This document shows positions 21,147-30,339 of a stretch of DNA of 64,000 nucleotides, in pieces. A program made the position numbers and the translations under genes. The stretch comes from Thermodesulfobacteriota bacterium (GTDB lineage: Bacteria; Desulfobacterota_D; UBA1144; Nemesobacterales; UBA2774): positions 1 through 64,000 of the forward strand of contig JBFMCV010000001.1 of NCBI GenBank assembly GCA_040754335.1, read 5' to 3'. A model generated the notes under the pieces. The model saw nothing but the letters and a program-made list of their open reading frames with translations. It had not been told where the DNA came from and searched no databases. Numbering within the stretch: the first letter of the stretch is position 1; every line of letters starts with the position of its first letter.

Positions 21147-23780
21147 ATGACAGGTTCGGAAATAAGAAACAGGTTTCTCGAGTATTTTGTGGGCAAGGGC
21201 CATACGGTCGTGAAGAGCTCTTCGCTTATTCCCAAGAACGACCCGACGCTCCTTTTCACTAACGCAGGTATGGTCCAGTTCAAAGACGTGTTCCTCGGGC
21301 TCGACAAGAGGGATTACAAGAGGGCCGCGTCCTCCCAGAAATGCGTCAGGGCCGGCGGGAAGCATAACGACTTGGAGAACGTCGGCTACACGTCGAGGCA
21401 TCATACGTTTTTCGAGATGCTCGGCAATTTCTCGTTCGGGGATTATTTCAAGAAGGAGGCCATAGAGTTCGCCTGGGAGCTTATCACCGTTGTCTTCAGG
21501 CTCCCCGAGGACAGGCTATGGGTGACGGTATTCACGGAGGACGACGAGGCAGCTGAGCTGTGGCGGAAAGTCGTCGGGCTTCCTGCCGATAGAATCGTCA
21601 GGCTGGGTGAGAAAGATAATTTCTGGGCGATGGGGGAGACAGGCCCCTGCGGCCCGTGCTCCGAGATAATAATAGACCAGGGAGACGGTTTCGGCTGCGG
21701 GAAGCCGGACTGCGCGGTAGGGTGCGACTGCGACAGGTTCCTCGAGCTATGGAACCTCGTATTTATGCAGTACGACAGGGACAAGTCGGGCAGGCTCAAT
21801 CCGCTGCCAAACCCGAGCATAGACACGGGCATGGGGCTCGAGAGGATCACGGCCGTGCTCCAGGGCGTGAAGAGCAACTACGATACAGACCTCTTGAGGG
21901 GGATAATTTCAAGCGTGGAAGAAATAGCCGGGAAGCGGTACGGGGGAGATCCGTCGACCGACGTATCCATGAGGGTTATGGCCGACCACGCGCGCGCGGT
22001 CACGTTCCTCATATCGGACGGCGTATTCCCGTCCAATGAGGGCAGGGGCTACGTGCTGAGGAGGATACTCAGACGCGCCGTCCGGCATGCAAAGAAGCTC
22101 GGTATAGAGGAGCCTTGTCTTTACAGGGTTACGGGCAAGGTCAGGGATATAATGCGGGACGCTTATCCGGAGCTCGACGAGAGGATCGGCTTCGTTGCCG
22201 AGGTCGTCAGGAACGAAGAAGAGCGTTTCTTCGAAACTATAGACAGGGGCCTCGAGCTGCTCAACGCGGAGATCGAAAAGAGGGAGGCGGAGAATGTCCT
22301 TCCCGGAGAGGTGGTCTTCAAGTTATACGACACGTTCGGATTCCCTGTAGACCTCACGCAGGACATCGCGCGGGAGCGCGGGCTCACGCTCGATTACGAG
22401 GGGTTCGACAGGGAGATGGAGAGGCAGAGGGAGAAGTCGAGGAAGGCATGGAAAGGGGCAGGCGAAGAGGGCCTCGAGCCTCACTATAAAGATTTCGTCT
22501 CGGGCGGGCTCACCGTTACGTTCACAGGATACAGTAAGACCCGCGATACGGGAAGAATAACCGCGATAGTCAAAGATGGCGTATTGGTCGATAGCGCGGC
22601 CCAGGGTGATAAAGTCGACATCATAACGGACAAGACGCCATTCTACGGAGAGTCGGGAGGACAGGTCGGCGACAAGGGGATAATGGAGGGCGAGAGCGGC
22701 ACGGCCGAAGTCGTCGACACGAAGAAGCCTCTCCCCAATATAATCGTTCATCACGCGGTGATAAAGAAAGGCTCTCTATGGGTCGGGGACGAAGTCTCGC
22801 TCAGGGTGAACGAGAAGCTCAGGCACGGGGCGGAGACACACCATTCGACTACGCACATCCTGCACGCAGTGCTCAGGGAAGTGCTCGGAAAGCACGTGGG
22901 CCAGGCGGGCTCGCTCGTTGCGCCCGGGAGGCTCAGGTTCGATTTCACTCACCATTCATCCGTAGACGAGAAGGAGCTGAGGAAGATCGAAGACATCATC
23001 AACGAAAGGATAAGGTGGGACGACAGGGTCGTCACGGAGCCTGACGTCCCCTACGACGAGGCAATGAAAAGGGGCGCGATGGCGTTCTTCCAGGAGAAGT
23101 ACGGGGACAGGGTGAGGGTCGTGAGCATAGGGGATTACAGCAAGGAGCTCTGCGGCGGGACTCACCTCGAATCGGCCGGAGAGGCCGGGCTGTTCAAGAT
23201 AGTTTCCGAGACCGCATCGGCCGCGGGCGTGAGACGCATAGAGGCCGTATCGGGCGAGTCCGCATGGAACTTCGTGAGGGGCATTGAGGAAAAGCTCGCC
23301 GAGGCCTCCCGCATACTGAGGGTCCCGGAATCTGACGTAATACCCAGGATAGGGAAGCTCGTCGAGGAGAACGAGGCGATCAGGAAAGAGCTCGAGACCG
23401 TCAAGAGCAGGATGCTCAGCGAGAGGACAGGGGACATCATGGAGAGCGTAAAGAACGTGAACGGGCTCAACGTGCTGTCGGTAGAGATACCGGACGCCGA
23501 CCCCGACCAGTTGAGGAAGGTCTGGGACGATGTGAGGTCGAAGCTCAGCTCGGGGATCGCCGTGCTGGGCACCAGGGACGACGGCAAGGCGTATCTGCTC
23601 GTCGGCGTTACGAGCGACCTCCACAAGAAATACCACTCGGGCAATATCGTGAAGGAGCTTGCGCCCGTGATAGGCGGGAAGGGCGGGGGCAGGCCCGACA
23701 TGGCTCAGGCGGGCGGGAACAACCCCGAGAAGCTCCCCGAGGCGCTGGAGAAGGTCTTCGAGATCCTGGCCGCGGCCTGA
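21147..23780 (+). CDS. alaS: Alanine-tRNA ligase
   Basis: This 877-residue class II synthetase charges tRNA-Ala. The N terminus has the usual MTGSEIRNRFLEYF and LLFTNAGMVQFKDVFLG. Motif 2 and the active site include the RHHTFFEMLGNFSFGDYFK region. The editing domain holds zinc ligands in HHSTTHILH and LCGGTHLESAGE. A coiled-coil and DHHA1 C-terminal domain ends in GKGGGRPDMAQAGG. An extra Cys-rich segment (GCGKPDCAVGCDCDRF, around residue 190) is the common insertion in bacterial AlaRS. It ends 13 bases from the convergent rpoH. Confidence 0.97.
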   Translation: MTGSEIRNRFLEYFVGKGHTVVKSSSLIPKNDPTLLFTNAGMVQFKDVFLGLDKRDYKRAASSQKCVRAGGKHNDLENVGYTSRHHTFFEMLGNFSFGDYFKKEAIEFAWELITVVFRLPEDRLWVTVFTEDDEAAELWRKVVGLPADRIVRLGEKDNFWAMGETGPCGPCSEIIIDQGDGFGCGKPDCAVGCDCDRFLELWNLVFMQYDRDKSGRLNPLPNPSIDTGMGLERITAVLQGVKSNYDTDLLRGIISSVEEIAGKRYGGDPSTDVSMRVMADHARAVTFLISDGVFPSNEGRGYVLRRILRRAVRHAKKLGIEEPCLYRVTGKVRDIMRDAYPELDERIGFVAEVVRNEEERFFETIDRGLELLNAEIEKREAENVLPGEVVFKLYDTFGFPVDLTQDIARERGLTLDYEGFDREMERQREKSRKAWKGAGEEGLEPHYKDFVSGGLTVTFTGYSKTRDTGRITAIVKDGVLVDSAAQGDKVDIITDKTPFYGESGGQVGDKGIMEGESGTAEVVDTKKPLPNIIVHHAVIKKGSLWVGDEVSLRVNEKLRHGAETHHSTTHILHAVLREVLGKHVGQAGSLVAPGRLRFDFTHHSSVDEKELRKIEDIINERIRWDDRVVTEPDVPYDEAMKRGAMAFFQEKYGDRVRVVSIGDYSKELCGGTHLESAGEAGLFKIVSETASAAGVRRIEAVSGESAWNFVRGIEEKLAEASRILRVPESDVIPRIGKLVEENEAIRKELETVKSRMLSERTGDIMESVKNVNGLNVLSVEIPDADPDQLRKVWDDVRSKLSSGIAVLGTRDDGKAYLLVGVTSDLHKKYHSGNIVKELAPVIGGKGGGRPDMAQAGGNNPEKLPEALEKVFEILAAA

Positions 23781-23793
23781 TCCGCGAATCCGC

Positions 23794-24690
23794 TTACTTA
23801 CTTATTCCCCTCTCAGCGAGTACGTCCTTTATCTTCTTAAGCGCCGCGCTCTCTATCTGTCTGACTCGCTCTCTCGATATATTGAATTTGCTGCCGAGCT
23901 CTTCGAGCGTGAGAGGCTTATCGGCGAGCACCCGCTTCTCTATGATGTACCTTTCCCTCTCCTTAAGCGTTTTGAGGGCGACGGCCATTCCGCTCCTCAC
24001 CCTCTCTTCCTCTTGGGCCTTCGTCAGCAGCTCTTCCTGTGTGGCTTCCCCTCCAGTGAGGAAGTCGAGGTGCGAGGCGTCCCGCTCGTCCGTAAGCCCC
24101 ACGTCAAGCGACAGGTCCTTGCCGCCCATCCTCTGCTCCATCTCGATCACCGCTTCGTCCGGCACGTTGAGCCTTTCGGCGAGCTCCCTGTAGTCTTCTG
24201 AGCTCAGCGCCTCGCCGCCCATCTCGAGCTCTTTTTTCGTCGAGCGGAGCTTGTAGAAGAGCTTCCGCTGGGCTTGCGTCGTGCCTACCTTGACGAGGCT
24301 CCAGCTCTTTATTATGTAGTTCTGTATGTACGCCCTGATCCACCAGACGGCGTAGGAGATCAGGCGGTAGCCCTTGGTCGGGTCGAACCCCTTTACCGCG
24401 TGCATGAGCCCGACGTTCCCCTCCTGTATGATGTCCATAGTGCTGAACCCGTAGTTCTTGTATTCGTTCGCCACCCTGACGACGAATTTCAGGTTGGACG
24501 TGACGAGCTTGCGGGCGGCGTCGAGGTCGCCCTCGTCCCTGTACTTTTTGGCGAGCTTGTACTCTTCCTCCCGGCTGAGGACGGGGTAATTGCTTATCTC
24601 CGCGATGTATCTGTGGAGGGACGTAGTAGGGGCTGGGAGGAGTGTGGTCGCGTGCTTCTTTTCTTTCTTTTTTTCTTGATCCTGAGACAT
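23794..24690 (-). CDS. rpoH: RNA polymerase sigma-32 factor, heat-shock type
   Basis: This 298-residue group 3 sigma factor has region 2 (NLKFVVRVANEYKNYGFSTMDIIQEGNVGL and KGYRLISYAVWWIRAYIQ, shown in part), an RpoH-box-like QRKLFYKLR, and region 4 with the helix-turn-helix TLEELGSKFNISRERVRQIE. The RpoH box separates RpoH from RpoD and RpoS and marks the site where DnaK/FtsH control acts in Escherichia. The N-terminal 20 residues are Lys-rich. A strong housekeeping-type promoter lies just upstream. Alternative: an RpoH paralogue in a lineage with several copies. Confidence 0.92.
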   Translation of the reverse strand: MSQDQEKKKEKKHATTLLPAPTTSLHRYIAEISNYPVLSREEEYKLAKKYRDEGDLDAARKLVTSNLKFVVRVANEYKNYGFSTMDIIQEGNVGLMHAVKGFDPTKGYRLISYAVWWIRAYIQNYIIKSWSLVKVGTTQAQRKLFYKLRSTKKELEMGGEALSSEDYRELAERLNVPDEAVIEMEQRMGGKDLSLDVGLTDERDASHLDFLTGGEATQEELLTKAQEEERVRSGMAVALKTLKERERYIIEKRVLADKPLTLEELGSKFNISRERVRQIESAALKKIKDVLAERGISK

Positions 24691-24723
24691 TTGGCCAGCT
24701 TATCTATCGAGAAGTATTAATTT

Positions 24724-24752
24724 AGTATACGTTTGCGGGCAGTGCTTATCAA
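24724..24752 (-). promoter_or_regulatory. Sigma-70 type promoter for rpoH
   Basis: On the minus strand TTGATA (24752-24747) and TATACT (24729-24724) are separated by exactly 17 bases, 5/6 matches to each consensus hexamer. The -10 ends about 33 bases before the rpoH ATG. No heat-shock or ECF-type element was noticed beside it. Confidence 0.7.
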
Positions 24753-24817
24753 TAAACGATTTAGTCAGCTGTGTAACGCGCCGTGATCGTTATACATATG
24801 AAATTAACGGGAATCCC

Positions 24818-24846
24818 TTGACTCGAATACTCCTAATGGATAAATT
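24818..24846 (+). promoter_or_regulatory. Promoter for tRNA-Asn
   Basis: TTGACT (24818-24823), a 17-base spacer and TAAATT (24841-24846) make a good sigma-70 promoter. Transcription would begin near 24853, leaving a short leader of about 28 bases before the mature tRNA at 24881. Confidence 0.65.
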
Positions 24847-24880
24847 ATTCTCCCTTGGCTCAGAACTCATAAAAATCGGT

Positions 24881-24956
24881 TCCGGCGTAGCTCAGCTGGC
24901 AGAGCGGGTGGCTGTTAACCACCATGTCGGGAGTTCGAATCTCTCCGCCGGAGCCA
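24881..24956 (+). tRNA. trnN: tRNA-Asn (anticodon GTT), CCA encoded
   Basis: The acceptor stem TCCGGCG pairs with CGCCGGA at 24946-24952. The D arm is AGCTCAGCTGGCAGAGC, and the anticodon stem GGTGG/CCACC encloses CTGTTAA with GTT at 24914-24916. The T arm has GAGTTCGAATCTC, and discriminator G is followed by an encoded CCA. The genome thus mixes CCA-encoded and non-encoded tRNAs, since tRNA-Trp lacks it. It is a lone tRNA with its own promoter between rpoH and a small conserved gene. Confidence 0.97.
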
Positions 24957-25064
24957 ATTTTCTTCAATAAAAAATCGGCATCCCCTTGAATTTTACTTAC
25001 GGCTGCTATATTCCCGTATTCATAACTACTATGATCACCGGTGAAAGGAAGTACACTCCAACAT

Positions 25065-25301
25065 CTACTCACCGTACGCCAGTCTGTCCATCATTTCGGC
25101 GAAGGAGGTCCATGGTATGCGTTTCCGTTTTTGACGGTTCCTGCCGTACCAGAAGAGCGATCCCCGGCCTATAATTAATTCCCCCAGCTTCTGCTTGCTT
25201 GCGAATATTTCCAGGTTGAGTGAGCTCCCCGCCTTGCTCAGCACGGGAACATGGAATGATGCTTTCACGGTATGTTTTTTTATCGCTTTCTTTTTTGCCA
25301 T
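25065..25301 (-). CDS. Conserved small basic protein of unknown function
   Basis: This 78-residue, Lys/Arg-rich protein has the central text GELIIGRGSLFWYGRNRQKR and ends WTSFAEMMDRLAYGE. The start is well supported: AGGAGG lies four bases before ATG. I have no family name. The pattern (basic N terminus, one beta-rich core with GRGSLFWYGRNR, a final helix) suggests a small nucleic-acid or protein-binding domain, but that is conjecture. No signal peptide or membrane segment. It is monocistronic, between tRNA-Asn and a small lipoprotein gene. Confidence 0.75.
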   Translation of the reverse strand: MAKKKAIKKHTVKASFHVPVLSKAGSSLNLEIFASKQKLGELIIGRGSLFWYGRNRQKRKRIPWTSFAEMMDRLAYGE

Positions 25302-25531
25302 GTTTCCTCCTATACTAATCGATTATGGATTCATACTACCGGATTCGCTGCGCAATTTAATAAAATTGTCAATAAATTATACTACATGTCATCGAGCGAT
25401 GTAAAATAGCCGTTCGCATTCCGGCTGAAATCCCGGATGCGCCATTCCGATTCCGCGTGTAATATAATGAAGCGTTCCGGACCGGATCATACGGACTGAT
25501 AAATAAAGAAGAGGTGTCTCTAGGGGATTGT

Positions 25532-25756
25532 ATGAAGCGGATAATCATTCTGGGTTTGGCTTTATTTCTCTCTAGCTGTTACGGGATATCCGAGCAGGAC
25601 AGGTCTGTGGAGTACGAGCTGCGTTATCAGAAGAGGCTCGACTGCACTCAGACGAAGAATACGAGCGAGACCGCCAATATCACCCAGTGTCCGAAAATAA
25701 AGCCCGATACGGTTGACACTTCCAAGCTAAGCAATTCCGCAAACCAATCGGAATGA
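25532..25756 (+). CDS. Small putative lipoprotein
   Basis: Translated from ATG 25532 this is 74 residues: MKRIIILGLALFLSSC is a short lipoprotein signal peptide with lipobox LSSC (Cys16 to be lipidated), followed by a polar, Thr/Asn/Ser-rich chain with two more Cys. AGGGG five bases upstream supports this start over the in-frame GTG at 25514. No known domain is recognised. It converges on the DUF72 gene, with only five bases between stops. Likely periplasm-facing, role unknown. Confidence 0.65.
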   Translation: MKRIIILGLALFLSSCYGISEQDRSVEYELRYQKRLDCTQTKNTSETANITQCPKIKPDTVDTSKLSNSANQSE

Positions 25757-25761
25757 TGCTA

Positions 25762-26493
25762 TTACGCCACCATCTCCTGTAACCTCATCGCGTCCTGAGG
25801 CGCATAACCCGCTTCGTCGTTGTCGAAATAGCAGAATACCTCCATGCCTTGTTTCGCCCACCCCGAAAACGCGCCTGCCCAACCTTCAAGCACGTGGTCC
25901 GAATATTTTCCCCTGTACGGCCCGTCGGGCCCGTGAAGTCTTACGTAGACTATGTCCGCAGTGACGATCCTCGGGGATAGAACTCTGCCTATTTCGTATA
26001 TGCAGAATGCCATGTTGTGTCTTTCGAGGATCTCGTAAACGCGTTTGTCGAACCAGGATGTGTCCCTGAACTCGAACGCATAGCTGCGGTTGCGGGGCAG
26101 CGATCTGACAAACGATTCCAGTCTCTCGGCATCGACGTGCCATCTTGGCGGGAGCTGGAATAAAATCGGCCCGAGCTTATTCTCGAATAGCGAAACCGTA
26201 TTTACGAGAAAGGATACAGCTTCCAGGGGCTCCTTTAATTTTTTCATGTGCGTGATATAGCGGCTGGCTTTGACCGAGAATATGAATTTCTCGGGCACAG
26301 TGTCGCGCCATTCCCGGACGGTTTCCTTGTCAGGCATTCTGTAAAAGGAGCTGTTGATCTCCACCGTGTGGAAGAACTTCGAATAATATTCGAGGTACCT
26401 ATCGCTTTTGATATGGTCTGGATAAAACGGGCCTTCCCAGTGCCCGTAATGCCAGCCCGACGTCCCGATGTGGATGTGCCTATCCTTAGCCAT
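25762..26493 (-). CDS. DUF72 family protein (YecE-like)
   Basis: This 243-residue protein matches DUF72: IHIGTSGWHYGHWEGPFYP at the N terminus, VEINSSFYRMP, FSVKASRYITHMKKLK, GPILFQLPPRW, and the C-terminal YFDNDEAGYAPQDAMRL. The family forms a TIM barrel related to sugar isomerases and endonuclease IV. Its reaction is not established. The conserved Glu in VEINSSFY and Asp/Asn in YFDND may form the active site. No signal peptide. It sits just downstream of the GH63-type gene on the same strand (35-base gap) and may be cotranscribed with it. Confidence 0.88.
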   Translation of the reverse strand: MAKDRHIHIGTSGWHYGHWEGPFYPDHIKSDRYLEYYSKFFHTVEINSSFYRMPDKETVREWRDTVPEKFIFSVKASRYITHMKKLKEPLEAVSFLVNTVSLFENKLGPILFQLPPRWHVDAERLESFVRSLPRNRSYAFEFRDTSWFDKRVYEILERHNMAFCIYEIGRVLSPRIVTADIVYVRLHGPDGPYRGKYSDHVLEGWAGAFSGWAKQGMEVFCYFDNDEAGYAPQDAMRLQEMVA

Positions 26494-26528
26494 TAAGGGG
26501 CCTTGCTATTGATAATACGGCTGAAATG

Positions 26529-29243
26529 CTATTTCTTCTTCTTATACACCTCTGCGCCGCCGCGGGGGACTTCGAGAATGAGCTCACTCGTTACGTATCC
26601 GTACATCTGTATGAGCTTGGCTACGAGCCCCGTCCAGCCAGTCTGGTGACTCGCGCCAATGCCCGCGCCGTTGTCGCCGTGAAAATACTCGTAAAATAAT
26701 ATGTAGTCCCTGAAGTTCGGGTCGGACTGGAATTTCCCGGCCGCTCCGTAAACCGGCCTCCTTCCTTTTTCGTCTCTGGTAAATATGCTCTTCAGCCGCC
26801 TGGATATTTCATCGGCAGCTTCGTAAAGGGTCATGAATTTCCCGGAGCCGGTCGGGCACTCTACCTTGAACTCGTCGCCGTAATATTTATAGAGGTGGAG
26901 GAGCGCCCTGATTATCAGTATGTTTATCGGGAACCATATCGGGCCCCGCCAGTTGGAGTTCCCCCCGAAGAGCCCGGAGCTGGATTCGGCGGGCATATAC
27001 TCGACCTTATACTCCTCGCCATGCACTTTGAATATATATGGATGCTCCCTGTGGTAGCGGGAGATGGAGCGTATGCCGTAGTCGCTCAGGAACTCGTTTT
27101 CGTCGAGCATGCTCGATAGCACGCGCCTCAGCTTGTCCTCATTGAGTATGGAAAGCAGGTACCTGTTCGCGTAACCGGTTTTTGCGATCGGATGTATGTT
27201 CGCGAGAAGGTCGGGCATCCTGTCGAGTCGTTTTTTCAACCGCTCCTTGAATTTCGGGAAGCGCTCTACCGTCTCATAATCGTAAACTGTCGATGCGCAG
27301 AGGGGAAGGAGGCCTACGAGCGACCTTACCTTCAGGCGCTCGGCGCTCCCGTCGGGGAACCTCAGTATGTCGTAGAAAAAACCGTCCTCCTCGTCCCACA
27401 TCTCGTCGTGGCTCTCGCCCGTGCGGTCCATAGCGGATGCGATCCAGAGGAAATGCTCGGCGAACTTCAAGGCCATTTCCTCGTACGTCTGGTCGAACTT
27501 CGCGAGCTCGAAGGCTATCTCCAGCATGTTCTGGCAGAACATCGCCATCCACGCGGTGCCGTCCGCCTGCTCCAGGAACCCTCCTGTAGGCAGCGGCGAG
27601 CTGCGGTCGAATACCCCGATATTGTCGAGGCCGAGGAATCCGCCTTCGAAGATATTCTTCCCGTGACGGTCCTTCCTGTTCACCCACCATGTGAAGTTGA
27701 GCACGAGCTTGTCGAATACGTGCTTCAGGAACTCGACGCTCCCCTTTCCGTAGAGCTGCTTCTGGGTATTGTAGAGGAAGAGACAGGCGAAGGCGTGCAC
27801 GGGCGGGTTCACGTCGCTGAAGTTCCATTCATACGCCGGTATCTGTCCGTTCGGGTGTAGATAGACCTCGCGGAGCATGAGCTCGAGCTGATACCTTGAG
27901 AAATCGGGGTCTACCATGTCGAGCGCGATAGTATGAAAGCCGAGGTCCCAGGCTGCGTACCAGGGGTATTCCCACTTGTCGGGCATCGATATCACGTCGT
28001 CGTTTATCATGTGGAACCATTCCCTGTTCCTCACGCTCTTCCCGGATCTCATGGTCATGATGTCTGCGCCGTGCTCTCGCAGCCACTTGTCGAGATCGAA
28101 ATAATAGTATTGCTTTGTCCATAGCATCCCCGCCAGGGCCTGACGCATCACGTTCTTTGAATCCTTATCGATGGATGGAGGGGTAATGGAATCGTAGAAC
28201 TCGTCAGCTTCCATCTTTCGCACGGCCGTTGTCTTGTCGAAATCCCTGAACGGGTTTCTACCCGCGGGCTCGGGGGATTTGTCGGATAAGACGAGGCGCA
28301 CGGTCTTTTCCTCTCCGGCCGCGATCGTGAGGCTATAATGAGCCGAGACCTTGGTGCCTGTCTTGCGCGGATTGACTGCTTCTTTCCTCCCACTCACTAT
28401 ATAATCGTTGATCCCGTCCTTGACATAGGGGCTCGGGTTGGGCGTTCCGAAAATCCGCTCCGTGTTCGTTTCGTTCTCGGTAAATAAAAGGTCCGCTTTG
28501 CCCTCGTAGTATAGAAACCGTTGCCCGAGAATCTCGTGGGAAGCCTCGGCTGCAGTGAATTCTTTTCCTGTTTTTATCTGCCTGATCGAAGGCTTGGGAG
28601 TGGGTTCGGACCACGACCAGGTGTTCCTGAACCATAGCGTGGGAAGGACATGTAGCTCCGCGGTCTCTTTCCCGCGGTTGACGGCAGTGATGCTTATCAG
28701 AATTTCTTCCGGTGAATCCTTAGCATATTCTACGAAAACGTCGAAATACCTGTCGTCGTCGAATACGCCCGTATTTATCAGCTCGTATTCGAGCTGGTTT
28801 CTCGTTGCCTCTCTGTTCTTCCGCACCAGGTCTCGGTAAGGGTAAGCGGCATGAGGATATTTATAAAGGTATTTCATGTACGAATGGGTCGGCGTGCTGT
28901 CTATATAGAAGTAATATTCTTTCACGTCCTCTCCGTGGTTCCCCTCGCTGTTCGTAAGGCCGAAGAGGCGTTCCTTGATTATGGGGTCGTTGCCGTTCCA
29001 GAGAGCAATGGCAAAGCACAGAGTCTGCTTGTCGTCCGAGATGCCGGCGAGCCCGTCCTCGCCCCACCTGTAGGCGCGTGAGCGCGCGTGGTCGTGTGGG
29101 AAGTAGTCCCACGCGGTGCCCGTATCGCTGTAGTCTTCCCTCACCGTCCCCCACTGCCTTTCACTCAGATAAGGCCCCCACTTCTTCCACGGGGTTATCT
29201 TCTCCCTCGAATCGTCGAGGCGTTTCTTCTCTGCGTTGTCCAC
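26529..29243 (-). CDS. GH63-type glucosidase (MGH1-like), copy 1
   Basis: This 904-residue protein has the layout of bacterial GH63-related hydrolases: an N-terminal beta-sandwich beginning [18 protein letters not shown] and a C-terminal (alpha/alpha)6 barrel with [50 protein letters not shown] and [14 protein letters not shown]. Family members remove glucose or mannose from glucosylglycerate, mannosylglycerate or oligosaccharides. The substrate here cannot be read from sequence. No signal peptide, so cytoplasmic. Start is GTG 29243 with GGAG seven bases upstream. A close paralogue lies at 48761-51457. Confidence 0.88.
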   Translation of the reverse strand: MDNAEKKRLDDSREKITPWKKWGPYLSERQWGTVREDYSDTGTAWDYFPHDHARSRAYRWGEDGLAGISDDKQTLCFAIALWNGNDPIIKERLFGLTNSEGNHGEDVKEYYFYIDSTPTHSYMKYLYKYPHAAYPYRDLVRKNREATRNQLEYELINTGVFDDDRYFDVFVEYAKDSPEEILISITAVNRGKETAELHVLPTLWFRNTWSWSEPTPKPSIRQIKTGKEFTAAEASHEILGQRFLYYEGKADLLFTENETNTERIFGTPNPSPYVKDGINDYIVSGRKEAVNPRKTGTKVSAHYSLTIAAGEEKTVRLVLSDKSPEPAGRNPFRDFDKTTAVRKMEADEFYDSITPPSIDKDSKNVMRQALAGMLWTKQYYYFDLDKWLREHGADIMTMRSGKSVRNREWFHMINDDVISMPDKWEYPWYAAWDLGFHTIALDMVDPDFSRYQLELMLREVYLHPNGQIPAYEWNFSDVNPPVHAFACLFLYNTQKQLYGKGSVEFLKHVFDKLVLNFTWWVNRKDRHGKNIFEGGFLGLDNIGVFDRSSPLPTGGFLEQADGTAWMAMFCQNMLEIAFELAKFDQTYEEMALKFAEHFLWIASAMDRTGESHDEMWDEEDGFFYDILRFPDGSAERLKVRSLVGLLPLCASTVYDYETVERFPKFKERLKKRLDRMPDLLANIHPIAKTGYANRYLLSILNEDKLRRVLSSMLDENEFLSDYGIRSISRYHREHPYIFKVHGEEYKVEYMPAESSSGLFGGNSNWRGPIWFPINILIIRALLHLYKYYGDEFKVECPTGSGKFMTLYEAADEISRRLKSIFTRDEKGRRPVYGAAGKFQSDPNFRDYILFYEYFHGDNGAGIGASHQTGWTGLVAKLIQMYGYVTSELILEVPRGGAEVYKKKK

Positions 29244-29866
29244 CTTAAACTCCTTTTGTATAACCTGTCGGCACCGGTCGGACTGTGTTCGTACTATTAT
29301 AAATTTTTTGCCCGATTATTATTAATGCCTGACATCGTTCTCTTTATTATGGCTGGAAATAATACTATTTACCGGCGGGATTTACCACTAAAGGGAAAAG
29401 AACAGTTCCGGGTTTAAGCGAAGCCTGATTTTCCGCTTCAGTGCATCAAAATAAGTAACCATAAATGGCGGTTAAGGATAGATACCGCCGTATGTGCAAA
29501 TATTTTATTTACAAATAACATTTTTATTCCATTTGAGCATCAGACGTGCTAGAATCGGAGTGTATTGCTTCTAAAGAGCAGGGGATACGTAGCGGGATTC
29601 CGTAGTCTGTTTGCTGTAACTGACCGAATGCTAGGGGGGTGATCGGGTTAATCCGGGCAAACAATAATTAAAGGGTGCTGCCTGCCGGGACGGGGTCTCT
29701 CACAAGATACGCGTTCTCATGACCTATTCGGATATTCTTTTCCGATCCGGGATTTTCCGAATCGGTAATTCCAGTACAATTTCCTGTTCCCTTTCCGATT
29801 CCGGCGTAACAGACAAGAATATTTCGATGGCGTTGAAAAAATCATATTAAATGCGGAGGGGTAGTC
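29244..29866. other. Long intergenic region, no convincing gene
   Basis: These 623 bases separate a minus-strand glucosidase gene from a plus-strand exported-protein gene, so two promoters are expected. I see a six-pair hairpin GGCGGT/ACCGCC at 29467-29489, an inverted repeat ATTCGGA (29726-29732) / TCCGAAT (29756-29762), and an AT-rich stretch at 29490-29530. Open frames here are short, lack ribosome-binding sites and resemble nothing known. I could not assign a riboswitch or sRNA. Confidence 0.5.
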
Positions 29867-30307
29867 ATGCGTAGATCGAGTGTGTTTCAATTTCTTTTGT
29901 TGTTATCGGTGGCCTGTATCGGAGCCGTCTCCTTCCCTTCGGGAGCCTCTTCGGAAGAAACAGTAGCGGAAGCCGTAGAAAGGGAGATGCCCGTGCTCAA
30001 GGGAGACCAGTGGCTGACCATGGATGAGAATGCGAAGGTCGCGTTCATATGGGGCGCCGGTCACGTCGTTATTATCGAAGAGGTGTTAATGGAAAGATAT
30101 CCCGACCAGAAGCGGGATACGTTCGTGACGAAGGTCGTGGAGGCGTCCGCGAATTCTCCCATGACGATGAGTCAGGTCGCGGCCATGGTCGATAAGTTCT
30201 ATCAGGACAATCCCGACAAGACGGATACGCCTGTTATGGCCGTGATTTGGGAGACTATGGTAAAACCCAATATTAAGACGGGTATTGCCGGGAAGCCTTT
30301 GAAATAA
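29867..30307 (+). CDS. Exported protein of unknown function (Rap1a/Tai-like by pattern)
   Basis: This 146-residue protein has a signal peptide (about 1-28: basic start, FQFLLLLSVACIGAVSF, then PSGASSEE). The mature part is mostly helical: WLTMDENAKVAFIWGAGHVVIIEE, then MTMSQVAAMVDKFYQDNPDKT and a last helix with VIWETMVKP. The order resembles the Rap1a/Tai-type periplasmic domain, but the family cysteines are absent from the mature chain, so the link is weak. GGAGGGG precedes ATG 29867. It is followed 32 bases later by a glycine-zipper lipoprotein and probably cotranscribed with it. Confidence 0.7.
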   Translation: MRRSSVFQFLLLLSVACIGAVSFPSGASSEETVAEAVEREMPVLKGDQWLTMDENAKVAFIWGAGHVVIIEEVLMERYPDQKRDTFVTKVVEASANSPMTMSQVAAMVDKFYQDNPDKTDTPVMAVIWETMVKPNIKTGIAGKPLK

Positions 30308-30339
30308 GCTGACAGGACTTCAAAAAAAGGAGATCAAAA

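Noticed and set aside
24860-25072. 70-residue minus-strand frame over tRNA-Asn
   Set aside because: It covers the tRNA and contains the typical tRNA-derived peptide; not a gene.
29088-29417. Plus-strand frame of 109 residues before the exported proteins
   Set aside because: It is mostly antisense to the glucosidase gene, and its end in the gap lacks a ribosome site.
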